From Nocardia higoensis NBRC 100133 (GTDB lineage: Bacteria > Actinomycetota > Actinomycetes > Mycobacteriales > Mycobacteriaceae): DNA of 64,000 bases. The notes under the pieces are model-generated. The model was not told the origin of the DNA. It saw only the letters and a list, made by a program, of their open reading frames with translations, and ran no database searches. Positions 16,434 through 25,593 of this stretch are shown here, piece by piece. Positions within the stretch are counted from its first letter, which is position 1. The number at the start of each line of letters is the position of its first letter. A program made the position numbers and the translations under genes. The stretch covers positions 124,001 to 188,000 of the forward strand of contig NZ_BAGA01000070.1 in the NCBI RefSeq assembly GCF_000308595.1, read 5' to 3'.

Positions 16434-17518
16434 ATATGGCCAGACACATCAATCAAGATTTCATTCGCGGTGACCGCGATCGCCAGCTGCGCGTGCTGGC
16501 AATCTGCGGGGGTGCGGCCGCGGTTGCCGTGCTCCTCGTGGTGACGGCCGGTGCTTGGGCATACACCCAGCTGACCGCGCCACAAGGGATCCGGCTGCAG
16601 CTCGTGCTGCCGGCGCTCGGTCCCGGGGTCGAGCCCGGCTCGAAGGTACTGGTGCGCGGCGCCGCCGTCGGCGAGGTCACCGAGGTCACCGCCGTCGATT
16701 CCGGCACCGCGCACGTCGCACTGGTGCTCGACGACGAGCTGGGTGCCATTCTCACCGACAGCCTCGATGTCGACTTCCGGCCGGAGAACTACTTCGGCGT
16801 CACGGCCGTCAACCTCATCGAGCGCCCCGGCGGCAACGCCCTCACCGACGGCCGGGTGCTGCACCGCACGGCGGCCCCGGACTACACCATGTCGACCATG
16901 CTCGAACAGGTGTCACTGGTGGTGGACGGCACGCTCACCTCGAGCATGATCGCCACGCTGGACGAGATCATGCGCTACGCGAACGGGCTGGCCCCGCTCA
17001 TCCGCACCGGCATCATCGTGGCCGAGCAGATGTCGAAGACCCAGCAACACCTGCCGACGGAATTGTTGCTGCGCGCGAACGACGTGCTCGTGCAGCTGCC
17101 GGCCTTCGGCCGGGGTGCCGCCGACGCGCTCTACGCCATCTACCACAGCGCGTACAACCAGCGCCCGGACGGCAGCGTCGGGGTTGACGACGCCTTCATG
17201 ACCGAGACCGACCAGGCGCTGGCACTGGCCGCCTCCGATCTGTTCGGCCTGGCGGGCTCGCTGCTCGCCTCGCACGACGCCGAGCTGATCCCGCTGGTCG
17301 GCGCGGTCGACGAGGTGGTGGCACCGCTGCCGGGGTTGCTCGGCGACGGCCGGATGGCCGAGCTGAACACCGCGATCGACCGTCTGGAATCGGCCTTCCC
17401 CGGAACGCCGGAGCAACGGACACTGCGGCTGCGGGTGGTGCTGGACGACGTACCCGGCCTGGCCGGGCCGCTGGCCCAGCTGGGTGCCCTGCCCGCGCCC
17501 GCGCAGGCGGTCCGCTGA
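16430..17518 (+). CDS. mceA: Mce family protein MceA
   Basis: First of six substrate-channel proteins, 362 residues. An N-terminal membrane anchor (about residues 25-45) is followed by the MlaD/MCE domain (about 50-130) containing LGPGVEPGSKVLVRGAAVGEV and a long alpha-helical C-terminal domain. Family members assemble as heterohexamers forming a tube across the periplasm. The ATGA overlap with yrbE1B sets the start at 16430; the ATG at 16436 is a possible alternative. No signal-peptidase or lipobox cysteine is seen. Confidence 0.92.
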   Translation: MNMARHINQDFIRGDRDRQLRVLAICGGAAAVAVLLVVTAGAWAYTQLTAPQGIRLQLVLPALGPGVEPGSKVLVRGAAVGEVTEVTAVDSGTAHVALVLDDELGAILTDSLDVDFRPENYFGVTAVNLIERPGGNALTDGRVLHRTAAPDYTMSTMLEQVSLVVDGTLTSSMIATLDEIMRYANGLAPLIRTGIIVAEQMSKTQQHLPTELLLRANDVLVQLPAFGRGAADALYAIYHSAYNQRPDGSVGVDDAFMTETDQALALAASDLFGLAGSLLASHDAELIPLVGAVDEVVAPLPGLLGDGRMAELNTAIDRLESAFPGTPEQRTLRLRVVLDDVPGLAGPLAQLGALPAPAQAVR

Positions 17519-18522
17519 TGGCCACCGGACGCGGACTGATCTGGGCCGCGCTCAAACTCGTCGCCGTGGCGGTGGTGACCGTGCTGCTGTTCGTGCTCGT
17601 GCTCAACGCCATGCGCAACCCGGTCGAGCAGAGCACCCGCGGCTACACCGCCGATTTCGCCGACGTCTCCGGTCTGCGGGTCAACGGTGACGTCCGGCTG
17701 AAGGGCCTGCGGATCGGCAAGGTCACCGGCGTCGAGTTGATTCCCGAAGGAGACGCAACGGTCGCTCGGGTCAGCTTCTCCATGGACGCCGGCTACGAAC
17801 TCACCGACACGACCACATTGGCGGTCAAGTACCAGAACCTCACCGGCGCGCGTTTCGTCGATGTGGAGTTCGCCGCGCAGCCCGGGAACCGGGTCGCCCA
17901 CCTGACCACCGCGGCGACACGGCCCTCGTTCGACATCACCGCGCTGTTCAACGGCCTGCAACCGGTGCTGTCGACGATGAATACCGAGCAGATCAACGCT
18001 TTCGCGGAGAACGCGATCGCGGTGCTGCAGGGTGACGGCGGCGGCCTGGCACCGATGCTGGAGAGCGCACAGCAACTGGCCGCCTACGCACAGGACCGCA
18101 AGCAGTTGATCGCCACCCTCACCGCGAACGTCGCCCGGATCGCCGACTCCATGGGCGGCCGCTCCGAGGACGTCCTCGAGTTCCTGAAGGCGATGAGCCT
18201 GCCCATCAGCAATGCCATGACGGTGCTCGACGAGTTCCCCAAGACGGCGGCGACCGGCCCCGCGCTGGTCGAGCCGATCGAACGGCTGCTCGCGGCGCTG
18301 GGATTGCGCTCCGACCTGGATGTCGATGCCCTGCTGACGCAGGCATTCGCCTCGCTGACCGAGGCCGTCGATTCGCTGCGGCTCATGCCGGGCGCACTGG
18401 CCGGGCTGCAGGTCGCGCACCGCCCGGAGAACACGCGATGCAGTAATGGGCAGGCCCACCTGCCGTCCGATGTCCAACTCCTGCTCAACGGTAGCGAGGT
18501 CGTGCTGTGCAACGCGAAATGA
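17518..18522 (+). CDS. mceB: Mce family protein MceB
   Basis: Second Mce subunit, 334 residues: N-terminal transmembrane anchor (about 8-30), MlaD/MCE domain with VSGLRVNGDVRLKGLRIGKV, then a long helical region and a short C-terminus with a Cys pair (TRCSNG, VVLCN) typical of MceB proteins. The ATG overlaps the mceA stop by one base (TGATG). It is one of six related subunits expected to form the lipid channel. Confidence 0.92.
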   Translation: MATGRGLIWAALKLVAVAVVTVLLFVLVLNAMRNPVEQSTRGYTADFADVSGLRVNGDVRLKGLRIGKVTGVELIPEGDATVARVSFSMDAGYELTDTTTLAVKYQNLTGARFVDVEFAAQPGNRVAHLTTAATRPSFDITALFNGLQPVLSTMNTEQINAFAENAIAVLQGDGGGLAPMLESAQQLAAYAQDRKQLIATLTANVARIADSMGGRSEDVLEFLKAMSLPISNAMTVLDEFPKTAATGPALVEPIERLLAALGLRSDLDVDALLTQAFASLTEAVDSLRLMPGALAGLQVAHRPENTRCSNGQAHLPSDVQLLLNGSEVVLCNAK

Positions 18523-19520
18523 CAGGACGCCGCAGGCGGCTGCGGGACCGAGCGCACGCCGTGTGGCACAACGATGTGCTCCTCGGCACCGCCGTCGTCG
18601 GCGCCACCCTGGTGGTCGTCGCCGCCTTCGCCGGGCTCTACCTGCGTCCGCCCGGGCAGCAGACCATCACCTTCGAGACTACCGACGCCTCCGCGATCGA
18701 GACCGGGCAGGACGTCCGGGTGGCTGGAATCAGCGTGGGCAAGGTCTCCGATGTCGCCATCGCGGCGGACACCGTCACCGTTCGGGCCCGGATCGACGAC
18801 GCCATCCTGGTCGGCGACCGGTCGCGTATCGAGGTCCGGATGCTCACCCCGGTCGGCGGATACGCGGTGACCCTGATCCCGCTCGGTTCGCGAACCGAGC
18901 ACGAGGTAGCCATACCTCGGGACCGGGTGGTGGTGCCGTACTCGATCGGAGACGTGCTCCAGAGCGCGCCGACGGTCACCGACGAAGTCGACGCCGCGAC
19001 CATGAATGCCAATCTGCGCCAGGTCGCCCAGGCGCTGGAGGGGAACTCGACTTCCCTCGGCACCATCGTCGACGGCATGAACGCGATCACCCAGGTGCTC
19101 GACCAGCAGCGACTCCAGATCCACCAGGTCGCCGCGCTGGCCGCCGAATACCTGCAGACCTTCAACGTCAATCGCGGCTTCGTCTTCGAACTCATCGGCA
19201 AGATCGACACTGTTCTCGCCACTTATCACAACAATTCGGCGGGCTTCAACTATGCCTACCAGTTGCTCGGCAGCGCACTGTCCCGACTGCAACCGCTCGA
19301 GGCCTATTACCTCGAGCATTCCGACCAGGTCGAGACCCACATTCGCGATCTGCAGGCACTGGTGTCGGAGCTGCAGCAGCATCTCGGACCCGCCATCGAC
19401 AACCTGACCGGATTGCGCGCGCAGCTCGAGCAGTGGCTGACCCCGGAGGGCATGGCGCAGTTCGGCGGCGGCGTGCTCACCACGTCGCTGTGTATTCCGA
19501 TTCCAGGACGGGAGTGCTGA
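18507..19520 (+). CDS. mceC: Mce family protein MceC
   Basis: Third Mce subunit, 337 residues. A basic cytoplasmic stretch (about 5-20) precedes an anchor at about 25-45, an MCE domain with TGQDVRVAGISVGKV, and a coiled-coil-like C-terminus. The GTG at 18507 has a weak GAGG and overlaps mceB by 16 bases. The ATG at 18519 would give the four-base ATGA overlap seen elsewhere in this operon and is an equally good start. The C-terminal end (about 320-337) contains a Cys, TSLCIPIPGREC, as in other MceC/D proteins. Confidence 0.9.
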   Translation: MQREMTGRRRRLRDRAHAVWHNDVLLGTAVVGATLVVVAAFAGLYLRPPGQQTITFETTDASAIETGQDVRVAGISVGKVSDVAIAADTVTVRARIDDAILVGDRSRIEVRMLTPVGGYAVTLIPLGSRTEHEVAIPRDRVVVPYSIGDVLQSAPTVTDEVDAATMNANLRQVAQALEGNSTSLGTIVDGMNAITQVLDQQRLQIHQVAALAAEYLQTFNVNRGFVFELIGKIDTVLATYHNNSAGFNYAYQLLGSALSRLQPLEAYYLEHSDQVETHIRDLQALVSELQQHLGPAIDNLTGLRAQLEQWLTPEGMAQFGGGVLTTSLCIPIPGREC

Positions 19521-19521
19521 C

Positions 19522-20589
19522 ATGCGGATCTCGAAGAAGAGCGCCGCGCTGACACTGGCAGTGGCCGCGACCACGGTGATCGCCACCGCCGTCGTAGTGC
19601 GCCACTCCGGTGCGGCCGAGGCGGCGGGGGGAGGCGACGGATTCTGTGCCGACATGCCCGACGCGATCGGGCTCTATGCGGGCAATCCGGTCACCCAGAT
19701 GGGGTTTCGAGTCGGCACGGTGAGCGACGTGCAGCAGCGCGGCGATCACGTGCGCGTCGAGTTCGCCCTGGACGACGGCCGTCGCTACCCGGCCGACGTT
19801 CAGGTGGTGACCCGGTCGAAATCGCTGCTCGCCGACCGCAGCCTGGAACTGGTCGGCAATTACACCGCGGGTCCCTCCCTGCGGCCTGGCGACTGCGTGC
19901 CGCGTCAGCGCACACACACCCCCAAGAGCATCTCCGAGATCGCGGGCTCCGCGGCCGATTTCATCGACGCGCTCTCCGCTGCGGGCGACGACAGTGTGCA
20001 GGGCGCGGTCGCCGGTCTGAACACCGCACTCGACGGCACCGGCGCCACCATGAACGCGATGCTCACCCACGCGGCCGCGGCCGCGAACAGCCCGGACCGG
20101 GTGACCGCCGACGTCGGCGCGACGATCATGAACATGGCCCCGCTCACCGAGGACGCGCTGCGGCACTGGGATCGGATCGGTTCGATCCTCGAGCGGATGC
20201 CGGAAATCGCCGCTCTCGGTACCGAGCTGTTCGGTTACGTCGCGCGCTTCGACCGCGGAATCGGCTGGCTCGTCGCAGTCATCTACGACATCCAGCGCCG
20301 CTACGGAGACCAGCTGTGGCCGCTGATGCACGGCCCGGTCGCCGACGTGATCGCCTTGGCCGCAACCCGGGCCCCCGATTTGGCCCGGCTGTACGGCACC
20401 ATCCCGGCGATGGTGACCGCGGTGAACTACCAGCAGCAGACCGGCGGGGGCATCTCGATGCCGTACCGGCCGCCGTCCGTACCGGTCGATCCCGCGGTGT
20501 GCGATCTGCTCGGACCACAGTGCGCGCAGAACGAGTTCACCCCCGGCACCGTGAATTTGCTGTCCCTGATCGTGCGGAGGCCGTCGTGA
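19522..20589 (+). CDS. mceD: Mce family protein MceD
   Basis: Fourth Mce subunit, 355 residues. The N-terminal hydrophobic anchor ends near residue 25; the MCE domain includes AGNPVTQMGFRVGTV and FALDDGRRYPADVQV. A cysteine soon after the anchor (FCADM) and C-terminal cysteines (CDLLGPQC) may form disulfides in the envelope. It starts 1 nt after the mceC stop and overlaps mceE by four bases (GTGA). Confidence 0.9.
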   Translation: MRISKKSAALTLAVAATTVIATAVVVRHSGAAEAAGGGDGFCADMPDAIGLYAGNPVTQMGFRVGTVSDVQQRGDHVRVEFALDDGRRYPADVQVVTRSKSLLADRSLELVGNYTAGPSLRPGDCVPRQRTHTPKSISEIAGSAADFIDALSAAGDDSVQGAVAGLNTALDGTGATMNAMLTHAAAAANSPDRVTADVGATIMNMAPLTEDALRHWDRIGSILERMPEIAALGTELFGYVARFDRGIGWLVAVIYDIQRRYGDQLWPLMHGPVADVIALAATRAPDLARLYGTIPAMVTAVNYQQQTGGGISMPYRPPSVPVDPAVCDLLGPQCAQNEFTPGTVNLLSLIVRRPS

Positions 20590-21602
20590 GAACTCCTCGA
20601 ACGTGCCGCGGGCTGCGGCGGTCGGTGGCCGCCGCGTGCCTCGCGCTCGCGCTGGCGGTCACCGGATGCGCGCTGAGCCCGGACGACCTGCCCTCGGTGC
20701 GCTCCGGCGTGCACACCGACTACACGGTCACCCTCCGGTTCGAGAACGTCATGAATCTGCCGTCCGGTGCGGACGTGCTGCTCGGCGGTCTCCGGGTCGG
20801 GCAGGTCCAGGGTCTCACCGCGACCCCGGACGGCATCGACGTGACGGTCGGGCTCGCCGCGAACACCGAGGTGCCGGCCGACGCCGGCGCCATCATCCGG
20901 CAGAACACCCTGCTCGGCGACACCTACATCGCACTGATCCCGAGCACCGAGCCCCACCCGGAGCAGGGCTTCCTCGGTCCCGGCAGCACGGTTCCGCTGG
21001 AACGCACCACCTCGCCGCCGCAACTGGAGGACACCATCGCGGTGCTCGCCTACTTCGTCAACGGCGGCAGTATCCAGAAGATGCAGGACACCATGGCCAC
21101 CCTGAACCGGACCATGCCCGCGCTCGAGGACGTCCGGCGGATGGCCGGCACCGTCGCGGTGGACATGGCCGATCTCGCGGCGGGCACGGCGGAGCTGGAT
21201 CGCCTGCTGAACGGGGTGAACGACACCGCGACCGCGGTCGTCGACCGAAGTGCCGAGTGGCAGGCCGTCTTCAGCGAGCAAGGCACTCACTACTGGCACA
21301 ATGTCGCGCGCGCCGTCGTCGCGCACATCAGCACCCTGTTGCCCTCGGTCGGCTCCATCTTCGAAGGCGGCCTGTGGCTGACTCCGATGCTGAATTCGCT
21401 GGCCGACACGGCAGAATCAGGGCGCGGGATCTGGGGCGACGCCCCGGCCACCACCGTGCGGGTGAACAACTTCCTGCGCACCACGCTGTTGCCGTTCGCG
21501 CAGCGTCCCGCTGTCGACGTCACGTCCGTGAGCACCGGCACCGGGGACGAACTGATCGGCGACGCCACCTCGATCCTGCGTCTGCTGGGAGCCGTCCGAT
21601 GA
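20586..21602 (+). CDS. mceE: Mce family lipoprotein MceE (LprK-like)
   Basis: Fifth Mce subunit and the lipoprotein of the set, 338 residues. A signal peptide of about 27 residues ends in the lipobox VTGC with the acylated Cys at residue 28. An MCE domain with NLPSGADVLLGGLRVGQV follows, then the long helical domain. The start is GTG at 20586, overlapping the mceD stop (GTGA). In mycobacterial mce operons the E position is also the lipoprotein, which supports the A-F numbering used here. Confidence 0.92.
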   Translation: MRTPRTCRGLRRSVAAACLALALAVTGCALSPDDLPSVRSGVHTDYTVTLRFENVMNLPSGADVLLGGLRVGQVQGLTATPDGIDVTVGLAANTEVPADAGAIIRQNTLLGDTYIALIPSTEPHPEQGFLGPGSTVPLERTTSPPQLEDTIAVLAYFVNGGSIQKMQDTMATLNRTMPALEDVRRMAGTVAVDMADLAAGTAELDRLLNGVNDTATAVVDRSAEWQAVFSEQGTHYWHNVARAVVAHISTLLPSVGSIFEGGLWLTPMLNSLADTAESGRGIWGDAPATTVRVNNFLRTTLLPFAQRPAVDVTSVSTGTGDELIGDATSILRLLGAVR

Positions 21603-22555
21603 TCACCCGCACTCGTGTTTCGATCGTGGCCATGACGGTCCTGACCGCCCTGTCCCTGCTCTACATCCAGCGCGTCGGGCTGGACGTGGACCGCTTCCGC
21701 GAGATGCGCACGGCCAGCATGCTGGTGCCCGACACCAACGGCATCCTCGTGAATTCCAGGGTGCTGCTGCGCGGGGTGCCGATCGGCAAGGTCACCGGCA
21801 TCGAACCGGAGCCCGACGGCATCCGGATCACGCTGCGCTACAACGAATCCGACCCCATCCCCGCGGGCAGCTGGTTCCGGGTCGACAATCTCTCCGCGCT
21901 CGGCGAGTCCTACATCTCGGTACTGCCTGATACCGCCGCGGGCCCCTACCTGGCGGACGGCGCGCAGGTCGACGCGGACCGAACGGCCGTGCCGACCACC
22001 TTCAAGGAGCTCTCCGCCCGACTCGCGCACCTGCTCCAGCAGGTCGACCCGGATCAGGTCCAGCACATCTTCCGCACCCTCGACGTCGGACTGCCCGACG
22101 GCGTCCAGGTGGTCGGTGACCTGAACCGCGCGGGCACGCTGCTCGCCGCGGAATTCACAGAGCAGACGGACAATCTCGTGACCCTGCTCAGCACGCTGCA
22201 ACCGCTGCTCATGCGTACCGGCGCCGTGCCGGCGAGCTTGGCCGCGACCAGCCCACAGCTTCCGGGCTTCGGCACCGGTTTCCAGGATCTGCTCGACTCG
22301 GTGCGCGACGCGATGCGCCGCGGGCCGCTGCTGGACGGCATCCGGGACGGCGCCGGCCCGCTGTTCGGCGAACTGCAGAAATTCCTCGATATCACCGCCG
22401 CCGACCTCGGCGTCATCGGCGTCAACCTGCTGCCCGCCGCGCAATCCGGCGGTGCCGCGCTGCGCACCGTCGATCTCGGCAGCCTGCTGGGCCGGGTGAT
22501 GGACGCTACCGACCCGGCGGGCGCCGTCACTGTACACATCCCCACCCCGAAATAG
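21599..22555 (+). CDS. mceF: Mce family protein MceF
   Basis: Sixth Mce subunit, 318 residues, with an N-terminal anchor (about 7-25), the MCE domain with NGILVNSRVLLRGVPIGKV, and a helical C-terminus. The ATG overlaps the mceE stop by four bases. It is shorter than some MceF homologues, which carry a disordered Pro-rich tail; no tail is present here. It completes the six-gene channel set. Confidence 0.91.
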   Translation: MITRTRVSIVAMTVLTALSLLYIQRVGLDVDRFREMRTASMLVPDTNGILVNSRVLLRGVPIGKVTGIEPEPDGIRITLRYNESDPIPAGSWFRVDNLSALGESYISVLPDTAAGPYLADGAQVDADRTAVPTTFKELSARLAHLLQQVDPDQVQHIFRTLDVGLPDGVQVVGDLNRAGTLLAAEFTEQTDNLVTLLSTLQPLLMRTGAVPASLAATSPQLPGFGTGFQDLLDSVRDAMRRGPLLDGIRDGAGPLFGELQKFLDITAADLGVIGVNLLPAAQSGGAALRTVDLGSLLGRVMDATDPAGAVTVHIPTPK

Positions 22556-22579
22556 GCACCCAACGGAAGGAGCAGGTTG

Positions 22580-23188
22580 ATGCCGGAGAAGTCATCGGCC
22601 GCCACGGTCGTCGAGCACGAGACCGCACACGAACAGCACACCGGCCGTGAGTCCACGGCGCGGCGGACCATGCCCGCGCGGACCGTCCTCGCCGGCGTCG
22701 CGACCCTGGTCACCGCAGCGGTCATCGCGTTGCTGAGCTGGCAGTGGTATTCCGCGGCAGCGGAATTGGATCGTCGTGACGCGGCCGCCGCCGATCAACA
22801 CCGCGCCGAGCAGGTGGCGCTCGATTACGCCACCGGCGCGGCGCAGATGAGTTTCGAGAACACGCAGGAGTGGCGCGGCAGGCTGACCGCCAACACCACG
22901 CCCGAGCTCACGACCCGCCTGACCCAGGCCGCCACCTCGATGGAGCAGTTGATCGGCCCGATGCAGTGGTCGTCCAGTGCCCGGCCGATCGCGGCGAAGG
23001 TGGAATCGGAGTCCAACGGAGTCTTCCGGGTCGTCTGCTTCGTCGATGTGCTCACCAAGAACGTGCAGGCGCCCGACGGCGTGCAGTCCACGGCGACCTA
23101 CAAGCTCGACATCGACAGCAGCCGGAACTGGGCCATCACCGAGATCAGCGGTATCGATTCCGCCCTCGGTGGCGGGGCGCCGCGCTGA
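22580..23188 (+). CDS. Mce-associated membrane protein
   Basis: A 202-residue protein with a polar N-terminal ~35 residues, a single transmembrane helix (about 38-58) and an extracytoplasmic domain resembling Mce-associated (Mas) proteins, which have a VirB8/NTF2-like fold and help stabilise the transporter. The ATG at 22580 follows GGAAGGAG; the TTG just before it is less likely. Mycobacterial loci usually carry two or more such genes; here there is one, directly followed by mkl. Confidence 0.82.
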   Translation: MPEKSSAATVVEHETAHEQHTGRESTARRTMPARTVLAGVATLVTAAVIALLSWQWYSAAAELDRRDAAAADQHRAEQVALDYATGAAQMSFENTQEWRGRLTANTTPELTTRLTQAATSMEQLIGPMQWSSSARPIAAKVESESNGVFRVVCFVDVLTKNVQAPDGVQSTATYKLDIDSSRNWAITEISGIDSALGGGAPR

Positions 23189-23209
23189 CATTCGAGAAAG
23201 GGATTCATT

Positions 23210-24229
23210 GTGGGTGTGGAGGTCAGGACCGAGGGAGTTACCAAGTCTTTCGGTTCGCAGCGTATTTGGCAGGATGTGTCGCTCACGATTCCCGCCGGTG
23301 AGGTCAGCGCCCTGCTCGGTCCGTCGGGTACGGGTAAGTCGGTGTTCCTGAAGTCGCTGATCGGGCTGTTGCGGCCGGAGCGGGGGTCGATCTTCATCGG
23401 TGACACCGACATCACGACGTGTTCGAACTCCGAGCTCTACGAGATCCGCAAGCTGTTCGGGGTGTTGTTCCAGGACGGTGCGTTGTTCGGGTCGATGAAC
23501 CTGTTCGACAATGTCGCCTTCCCGCTGCGTGAGCACACGAAGAAGTCGGAGTCGGAGATCCGGGCGATCGTGATGGAGAAGCTGGAGCTCACGGGTCTGC
23601 TGGGTGCGGAGGGCAAGCTGCCGGGGGAGATCTCCGGTGGTATGCGCAAGCGTGCGGGGTTGGCGCGGGCGTTGGTGTTGGATCCGCAGATCATTCTGGT
23701 CGACGAGCCGGACTCGGGTCTGGATCCGGTGCGTACCTCGTATCTGTCGCAGTTGTTGATCGATATCAACGCGCAGATCGACGCGACGATCCTGATCGTG
23801 ACCCACAACATCAATCTGGCGCGGACGGTGCCCGACAACATCGGCATGTTGTTCCGCCGTCAGTTGGTGATGTTCGGTCCGCGTGAGGTGTTGCTGACCT
23901 CGGATGAGCCGGTGGTGAAGCAGTTCCTCAACGGCCGGATGATCGGTCCGATCGGTATGTCGGAGGAGAAGGACGAGGCGCAGATGGCGCGCGAGCAGGC
24001 GATGGTGGATGCCGGTCATCATCACGGCGGCGCCGAGGAGGTGGAGGGCATTATTCCGCAGATGCGGGCTACCCCGGGCATGCCGGTGCGTCAGGCCGTG
24101 GGCCGTCGTCAGGCGCGGGTGCGCGAGATCATGCATACCCTGCCGCCGGCCGCACAGACCGCGATCTACGCCGATCTCGGCGATCAGCACGTCACCGACG
24201 CCTTCTTACGGCTGCCGGTCTCGGGTTGA
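23210..24229 (+). CDS. mkl: Mce transporter ATPase Mkl (MlaF-like)
   Basis: ABC ATPase that energises Mce transport through YrbE1A/B, 339 residues. Walker A is GPSGTGKS, the signature ISGGMRKR, Walker B ILVDEPDSGLD and the switch His lies in VTHN. A C-terminal extension of about 90 residues beyond the nucleotide-binding domain matches mycobacterial Mkl. The start is GTG. Its codons end in G or T (TTG, GTG, GGT, CGT) far more often than those of the preceding mce genes, where C-ending codons dominate. This suggests a different origin or expression selection. In Mycobacterium mkl is unlinked, so its presence here is notable. Confidence 0.9.
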   Translation: MGVEVRTEGVTKSFGSQRIWQDVSLTIPAGEVSALLGPSGTGKSVFLKSLIGLLRPERGSIFIGDTDITTCSNSELYEIRKLFGVLFQDGALFGSMNLFDNVAFPLREHTKKSESEIRAIVMEKLELTGLLGAEGKLPGEISGGMRKRAGLARALVLDPQIILVDEPDSGLDPVRTSYLSQLLIDINAQIDATILIVTHNINLARTVPDNIGMLFRRQLVMFGPREVLLTSDEPVVKQFLNGRMIGPIGMSEEKDEAQMAREQAMVDAGHHHGGAEEVEGIIPQMRATPGMPVRQAVGRRQARVREIMHTLPPAAQTAIYADLGDQHVTDAFLRLPVSG

Positions 24230-24347
24230 TCGCAACCGCGGTGAGAGGAGCGCGCGGGCGGGGATCGCCTCGACATCAGCAGGCAACGAGCTTCAACGAC
24301 GCGTCGGTCGAAGGCGACGACAAGTCCGGCTGGAAGATCGCATAGAC

Positions 24348-24782
24348 ATGGCCGATGTGGACCCGGCGCGAGTGCGCGCGTGGGAACTACGCGTCCGAAT
24401 ATTCGGATTCGCTCTGTACGCTGCGATTCCAACCGCGATCGGGTGCGGTCTCCTGTCCACCCAGGTAGCGGAGTGGGCCGGTCTCGGTGTCGTCCAGCGC
24501 GCCGCAATCGGCTACGCGCTGGTCGCGCAGGTGGTGGCGATCGCGGTGAGCTGGCGTACCCCGCCCGTCGGCGCGTCACTGGTCGTCGTTCGCACGCTCT
24601 TCTTCTCGGCCTATGCGGTCTTGGCGGCAAGTGCGGCTCTGCTGGCCGGAGAAGACGACTGGGAGTTACTGACCGTACCGATCTTCGCGTGCATGATCAT
24701 CATGCTGCATGCCGTCTACGAGCGCTGCACGCAGCGTTTCGACGCATTCGGCACCGACACGCGATCGGACGGTGACGGCTGA
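24348..24782 (+). CDS. Small membrane protein, unknown function
   Basis: I do not recognise this 144-residue protein. It has about four hydrophobic segments (roughly 15-35, 45-65, 73-93 and 98-118) joined by short polar loops, and a charged C-terminus. The ATG at 24348 (MADVDPARVRAW) lies 118 nt after mkl and has only a weak upstream purine stretch (GGAAGATCG). It could be a tail gene of the mce operon or an independent unit. Confidence 0.6.
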   Translation: MADVDPARVRAWELRVRIFGFALYAAIPTAIGCGLLSTQVAEWAGLGVVQRAAIGYALVAQVVAIAVSWRTPPVGASLVVVRTLFFSAYAVLAASAALLAGEDDWELLTVPIFACMIIMLHAVYERCTQRFDAFGTDTRSDGDG

Positions 24783-24957
24783 GCGCGATGCTCTGCGAGG
24801 GATGAGCAACGAGCCACCTTATCGGGTATCAGCCGATGCCGCGAGCAAGCCGCAAGATCGCCGCCGACTCGTTTCGCAAGAAGTTCGTCGGATACGTGGA
24901 GTCGTTCGACGATTCCGCGAAGCGTGCAAGCGTCCGGTGCGCGCAGGCTTGTGCTGT

Positions 24958-24971
24958 ACCTACTAGTAGGT
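24958..24971. promoter_or_regulatory. Perfect palindrome, candidate TetR operator
   Basis: ACCTACTAGTAGGT is a perfect 14-bp inverted repeat ending 13 nt before the tetR start. Its size and position are typical of an autoregulatory TetR-family operator. Control would extend to the overlapping GAPDH gene. Confidence 0.72.
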
Positions 24972-24984
24972 TTATCGTCGCGGC

Positions 24985-25593
24985 ATGGGTTCACGGGAGC
25001 GGCTCGTCGAGTCGATGAGCGAGTTGATGTGGGAGCGCGGCTACGCCGATACGAGCCCTCGTGACGTGCGGGAGCGGTCCGGCGTGGGGCAGGGCAGCAT
25101 GTATCACCACTTCCCGACGAAGCGGGATCTGGCGCTGGCGGCGCTGGAACGCAATGTGGCCGATCTGCTGCCCGCCGCGACCGAGCTGGACGGGACCGAG
25201 GGCAGCCCGCTGGCGCGGATCGAGGCATACCTGATGCGTCCGCGGGACGCCCTCAAGGGATGCAAGGTGGGCCGCATGACGCAGGACTCGCAGGTGCGTC
25301 AGGATCCGGTGCTGCTCGCTCCGGTGGCGCGTGCGTTCTCGCAGGTGCATGTCACGTGGGTGAAGGTGTTGCGCGAGGCGATCGACGTGGGTGAGCTTCG
25401 CGACGATCTCGACCCGGAGCGGCTCGCCCACACCCTGATGGCCGTCCTGCAGGGCGGCTATGTGCTCGCGATCGCCCAGCAGGATCCCGGGCCTTTCGAC
25501 GCCGCGCGGGCCGGAGCGCTCGATTTGCTCAGGGCCGCCGCCGGGCCGGCCCGTGACTCTGCCGAACACCGAGAGAAGGAAACGAAAGCATGA
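24985..25593 (+). CDS. TetR/AcrR-family regulator
   Basis: A 202-residue regulator. The N-terminal helix-turn-helix (about residues 15-45) reads TSPRDVRERSGVGQGSMYHHF, where the final GSMYHHF is the TetR recognition-helix signature; the rest is the ligand-binding domain. Cys93 (KGCKVGRM) could be a redox or electrophile sensor, as in related regulators of aldehyde or quinone stress, but that is inference. The gene lies directly behind a perfect palindrome and overlaps the GAPDH gene by four bases (ATGA), so regulator and enzyme are translationally coupled. Confidence 0.88.
   Translation: MGSRERLVESMSELMWERGYADTSPRDVRERSGVGQGSMYHHFPTKRDLALAALERNVADLLPAATELDGTEGSPLARIEAYLMRPRDALKGCKVGRMTQDSQVRQDPVLLAPVARAFSQVHVTWVKVLREAIDVGELRDDLDPERLAHTLMAVLQGGYVLAIAQQDPGPFDAARAGALDLLRAAAGPARDSAEHREKETKA

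Noticed and set aside
1..24229. Control of the lipid island by KstR or KstR2
   Set aside because: I looked for KstR-like TnnAACnnGTTnnA sites in the promoter gaps and did not see one; the shared operator is different in layout.
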